Assembly (NCBI GenBank): GCA_030042815.1
Contig: JASHYY010000215.1
Span: forward strand, 1-6,930
From: Thermoplasmata archaeon
GTDB taxonomy: Archaea > Thermoplasmatota > Thermoplasmata > Lutacidiplasmatales > UBA184
Direction: 5' to 3'
DNA: 6,930 bases
The notes beneath the pieces were generated by a model. The model did not search any database. It was not told the origin of the DNA and saw nothing but the letters and a program-made list of their open reading frames with translations. A program made the translations under genes and the position numbers. The number at the start of each line of letters is the position of its first letter. The stretch's first letter is position 1. Shown piece by piece: positions 4,266 to 6,930 of the stretch.

Positions 4266-5840
4266 ATGCAGCTCGAAGGGAGCGAACGGGCACCGGTCCC
4301 CGGCGCGCGCCGCCTGCGACCGGTCGACCCGGCGGAGCGCGTCGAGGTGACGCTGGTCCTGCGCCGCCGTTCCCTGCCGGGAGAGTTCCCGGACGTCGTC
4401 CGTATCGGCCGGCGGTCTCCGCCGCGCCGAGAAGTTCTCTCTCGCGAGGAGTTCGCGCTCCGCCACGGGGCCCACCCGGACGACCTCGCGCGGGTGGCGG
4501 GGACCCTCGAACGCCACGGGGTCGACCGGGGCCGAGTGTCGGTCGGGGGGAGGACCGTCCACGCGTCCGGCCCGGCGCACGCCCTCGAGCGGCTCTTCGG
4601 AACGACCCTCGAGTACTGGACCGGTCCCGAGGGAACGTACCGCGGACGGCGCGGGGCGCTCTTCCTCCCGCGCGAACTCGAGGGGGTGGTCGTCGCCGTG
4701 CTCGGTCTCGACAACCGACCGCAGGCCCGACCGCATTTCCGGCGTCGGCGTCTCGCGGCCGCGACGGACGTCTCCTATGCGCCACCGACCGTCGCCGCCG
4801 CCTACGACTTTCCCTCCGGCACCGACGGCACCGGCGCGACCGTCGGGGTCCTCGAGCTCGGCGGCGGCTTCTCCTCCGCCGACCTCACGAGCTACTTCGG
4901 TTCCCTCGGAGTCCCCGTGCCCGGGGTGACCGTGGTCTCGGTGGACGGGGCGACGAACGCGCCGACCGGAGACCCCGACGGGCCCGACGGGGAAGTGGAA
5001 CTGGACCTCGAGGTCGTCGGCTCGGTCGCGCCGGGCGCCCGTCTCGTCGCGTACTTCGCACCGAACACCGACCGGGGTTTCCTCGACGGGCTGACCGACG
5101 AGGTCCACGACCCGACGAACCGGCCGTCGATCGTCTCGGTGAGCTGGGGCGGCCCGGAGAGCGACTGGACAACCCAGGCCCGCTCCGCGCTCAACGCGGT
5201 CTGCGAGGACGCCGCGACGATGGGCGTCTCGGTCGTCGTCGCCGCCGGGGACGGCGGAGCGAGCGACGGGGTCGCCTCGGGCGCGCTCACGGTCGACTTC
5301 CCGGCGTCGAGCCCGTACGCGACCGCCTGCGGGGGGACCCGACTCGTGCTTCGAGGCACGACGATCGAGAGCGAGGTCGTCTGGAACGACCTCTCGGCGG
5401 GGGAAGGGGCGACGGGCGGGGGCGTCAGCGAGGCGTTCCCCCTCCCGGGCTACCAGAACGGGGTGGGCGTGCCCGCCGCGCCGAACGGATTCGTGGGACG
5501 AGGGGTACCGGACGTCGCGGGGGACGCAGACCCGGCGACCGGCTACTCGGTCCTCATCGACGGGGAGGGGACGGTCGTCGGAGGTACGAGCGCGGTCGCC
5601 CCGCTGTGGGCCGCGCTCTTCGCCCGCCTGCAGCAGGCGCTCGGCGCCCCGGTCGGCTTCGCGAACCCTCGCCTGTACACGCCCGCGGACGAGGCGACGT
5701 TCCACGACATCACCTCGGGGACCAACGACGGCTACTCGGCGGGTCCGGGCTGGGACCCGTGCACCGGCTGGGGCTCCCCGGACGGCGCCCGGCTCCTGCG
5801 GGCGTGGACGAGCAGCTCCGCGAACCTGTCCGACGGGTAG
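4266..5840 (+). CDS. Pro-kumamolisin-type S53 (sedolisin) serine-carboxyl peptidase
   Basis: A complete 524-residue zymogen of the S53 family, acid-active endopeptidases with a Ser-Glu-Asp triad in a subtilisin-like fold. Residues about 20-162 are the activation prodomain (VTLVLRRR, HASGPAHALERLFG, VLGLDNRPQARPHF), ending in RRRR (159-162). The mature part starts near residue 164, as in kumamolisin. The catalytic pair is E243/D247 in DGEVELD, the oxyanion Asp is D329 in AAGDGG, and the nucleophile is S442 in GGTSAVAPLWAAL. The calcium site uses D481-I482, G493, G495 and D497 in HDIT…AGPGWDPCTG. All active-site residues are present, so it should be active. The N-terminus is charged with no signal peptide, as I recall for bacterial kumamolisin, so the export route is unclear. 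The start is fixed by GAGGGA six bases upstream of the ATG. Family members work at low pH, usually outside the cell, on protein for nutrition. Similarity to bacterial kumamolisin is unusually high and may reflect transfer. Confidence 0.95.
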   Translation: MQLEGSERAPVPGARRLRPVDPAERVEVTLVLRRRSLPGEFPDVVRIGRRSPPRREVLSREEFALRHGAHPDDLARVAGTLERHGVDRGRVSVGGRTVHASGPAHALERLFGTTLEYWTGPEGTYRGRRGALFLPRELEGVVVAVLGLDNRPQARPHFRRRRLAAATDVSYAPPTVAAAYDFPSGTDGTGATVGVLELGGGFSSADLTSYFGSLGVPVPGVTVVSVDGATNAPTGDPDGPDGEVELDLEVVGSVAPGARLVAYFAPNTDRGFLDGLTDEVHDPTNRPSIVSVSWGGPESDWTTQARSALNAVCEDAATMGVSVVVAAGDGGASDGVASGALTVDFPASSPYATACGGTRLVLRGTTIESEVVWNDLSAGEGATGGGVSEAFPLPGYQNGVGVPAAPNGFVGRGVPDVAGDADPATGYSVLIDGEGTVVGGTSAVAPLWAALFARLQQALGAPVGFANPRLYTPADEATFHDITSGTNDGYSAGPGWDPCTGWGSPDGARLLRAWTSSSANLSDG

Positions 5841-5847
5841 GTCGGTT

Positions 5848-5861
5848 CCCGGCCGGGGCCC
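5848..5861. other. Overlapping GC palindromes between convergent genes
   Basis: CCCGGCCGGG (5848-5857) is a perfect 10-base palindrome overlapping GGGCCC (5856-5861), flanked by GTTC and GAAC. It lies in the 31-base gap between the stop codons of the S53 peptidase and glycosyltransferase genes. It could be a bidirectional 3'-end structure, but there is no T-tract on either strand and chance is plausible. Confidence 0.25.
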
Positions 5862-5871
5862 GAACTCGCCG

Positions 5872-6930
5872 CTAGGCCTCGGGACCCGACCGGGGGACGG
5901 GACGGCCCGCCGCGTCCGTCCCCTTCGCCCGTTCGCCGTTCCAGACCGGGCGCTTCCAGAAGGTGGCGAGGCCGTAGAGGGCGGTCACGAACAAGATCCC
6001 GAGGCTGAGCGCCCCGTACGCCACCATCCTCGGGGCCGGGTGCCGGCTGTTCCGAAGGAGCGTCCCGAGGTAGACCCCGGTCGCGAACGCCCCGGCGACG
6101 GTGAGCGATCCCCGCGCCACCGCGAGGGACATCGTCCGCGGAAGGCCGACGAACATGCGGAGGAGGACGAGGCCGTCGGCTCCGACCGTCGGCGAGATCC
6201 GGTCCACGGCGTGCATCCAGAGCGGGATCCGGCTGAGGAGCGTGGCGAGCGTGATCAGCGGCAGGCCGTAGGTCCCGACGACCTCGAACGCGAAGAACGC
6301 GCCACGGTTCCGCGGGCCCCTCCCCCGGAGGAACCGCCCGAGGCGGATCCAGTTCGAGCGCGACCAGCGGACGTTCTGCCGGACAAAGTCGGCGACCGTC
6401 GCCTTCGGTTGCGTGACGACGCGGACGTCGTAGGCCTTGACGGTCGCGTATCCGGCGCGCAGGACGTGGTCGGTCAGCTGCCAGTCGTCCCCGAGCGGGC
6501 TCGGCCGGCCGAGCACGCGGAGGTCGTGGAACTCGGCGGACTGGACGAACGGCCGGATCAGCTCCGTCCGGTACATCGTGCACGCCCCGTCCAGGTAGAG
6601 GACGCTGCCCCGGGTCGACATCGCCCGGAGCACCACCTCCCGGGCCCGCTCGACGAACTCCCCGCAGTAGGCGGTCGCGCGACCGGTGTCGCGGACCGAG
6701 AGGTTCGCGCCGACCCCCCCGACGCCCGGGCCGAAGTACGACGCCATCTCCCGGGCGGCGTCGTCCGGGAGGACGGTGTCGCTGTCCACGAGGAGGACGA
6801 ACGGGGTGCGGACCTGCGCGAGGCCGGCGGCGAGCGCGCCCTTCTTGCCGGCGCGCTCGGGGAGATGGACGAACCGACCGCCCCGCTCCTCGGTCATCGA
6901 GCGGTACGGCTCGAGGCTCGCGTCGCCGAC
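5872..6930 (-). CDS. Membrane glycosyltransferase, GT2 hyaluronan/chitin/cellulose-synthase-like (N-terminus off right edge)
   Basis: The frame is open from the right edge through 352 codons to the TAG at 5872-5874; the first in-window ATG (6895-6897) is internal, since VGDASLEPYRS before it fits the conserved domain. This family extends or transfers sugars from UDP-sugars on the cytoplasmic face and may push the polymer through the membrane. Counting from the edge: DSD (49-51) is the donor/metal-binding DxD; DGACTMYRTEL (114-124) matches the acceptor region; GDDWQLT (147-153) holds the catalytic base, like the GDDRxLT of hyaluronan synthases; QNVRW (185-189) is the QxxRW motif of processive enzymes. 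Hydrophobic membrane segments follow at about 211-232, 253-290 (probably two) and 307-330. The substrate cannot be told from sequence; extracellular or capsule polysaccharide, or glycolipid, is likely. The first nucleotide-binding motif lies beyond the edge. Converges on the S53 peptidase gene. Confidence 0.9.
   Translation of the reverse strand, partial: VGDASLEPYRSMTEERGGRFVHLPERAGKKGALAAGLAQVRTPFVLLVDSDTVLPDDAAREMASYFGPGVGGVGANLSVRDTGRATAYCGEFVERAREVVLRAMSTRGSVLYLDGACTMYRTELIRPFVQSAEFHDLRVLGRPSPLGDDWQLTDHVLRAGYATVKAYDVRVVTQPKATVADFVRQNVRWSRSNWIRLGRFLRGRGPRNRGAFFAFEVVGTYGLPLITLATLLSRIPLWMHAVDRISPTVGADGLVLLRMFVGLPRTMSLAVARGSLTVAGAFATGVYLGTLLRNSRHPAPRMVAYGALSLGILFVTALYGLATFWKRPVWNGERAKGTDAAGRPVPRSGPEA

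Noticed and set aside
2843..4714. 623-codon minus-strand frame across the small gene, the PP-loop ATPase and the S53 start
   Set aside because: Its composition is Arg/Pro/Gly/Ser noise, and it overlaps three better-supported genes and a promoter.
4137..5705. 522-codon minus-strand frame opposite the S53 gene
   Set aside because: Antisense shadow of a gene with an intact active site; no domain or ribosome-binding site.
3860..5875. 671-codon plus-strand frame overlapping the S53 peptidase gene
   Set aside because: Out-of-frame shadow of the peptidase gene dominated by Arg and Gly; no recognisable domain.
6895..6897. ATG as the true start of the glycosyltransferase gene
   Set aside because: The frame is open to the window edge and the upstream residues fit the GT2 domain, which would otherwise lack its first nucleotide-binding motif; the gene is partial.
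1..6930. CRISPR arrays, insertion sequences, att sites or a defence/toxin system
   Set aside because: No periodic repeats, transposase motifs, terminal repeats or known defence domains are visible; the gene content looks like ordinary chromosome.

Overview
This is a very GC-rich (roughly 70%), gene-dense window with archaeal hallmarks. It carries a KH–metallo-β-lactamase–β-CASP ribonuclease of the strictly archaeal aCPSF1/FttA type, a tRNA without an encoded CCA end, and AT-rich TATA-like islands at the expected distance upstream of several starts. The proteins are arginine-rich rather than strongly acidic, which argues against haloarchaea. My best guess is a high-GC Thermoplasmatota-like archaeon, possibly from an acidic or soil-like habitat given the acid-protease family present. 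That placement is inference only.

Layout, left to right. (1) Minus strand, running off the left edge: the N-terminal 162 residues of an Fe/Mn superoxide dismutase-family protein with a TATA box and a short foldable leader. (2) A 270-base divergent intergenic region with the sod promoter and a strong hairpin in the fttA leader. (3) Plus strand: fttA/aCPSF1, the archaeal transcription-termination endonuclease, complete with all metal-binding motifs. (4) Minus strand, ending 21 bases from fttA: tRNA-Arg(CCG). (5) A 218-base gap with the tRNA promoter and a run of inverted repeats leading to a strong ribosome-binding site. (6) Plus strand: a 108-residue protein I do not recognise. (7) Minus strand, converging with it across 8 bases: a PP-loop ATPase of the diphthine–ammonia-ligase/COG2102 type. 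(8) A compact divergent promoter with one TATA-like core for both directions. (9) Plus strand: a complete pro-kumamolisin-type S53 serine-carboxyl peptidase. (10) Minus strand, converging across 31 bases and running off the right edge: a membrane glycosyltransferase of the GT2 hyaluronan/chitin/cellulose-synthase type.

The genes alternate strand almost one by one, so each is probably its own transcription unit; I see no operon. Information processing (FttA, tRNA-Arg), oxidative-stress defence (SOD), a nucleotide-dependent ligase-like enzyme and surface or secreted functions (acid peptidase, polysaccharide synthase) lie side by side without an obvious shared pathway. I found no mobile element, CRISPR array or clear multi-gene novel system. 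The more unusual signals are small: competing inverted repeats over the sod ribosome-binding site, the folded region before the unknown small gene, a shifted metal-ligand histidine in the SOD-like protein, and a close match of the S53 enzyme to bacterial kumamolisin.
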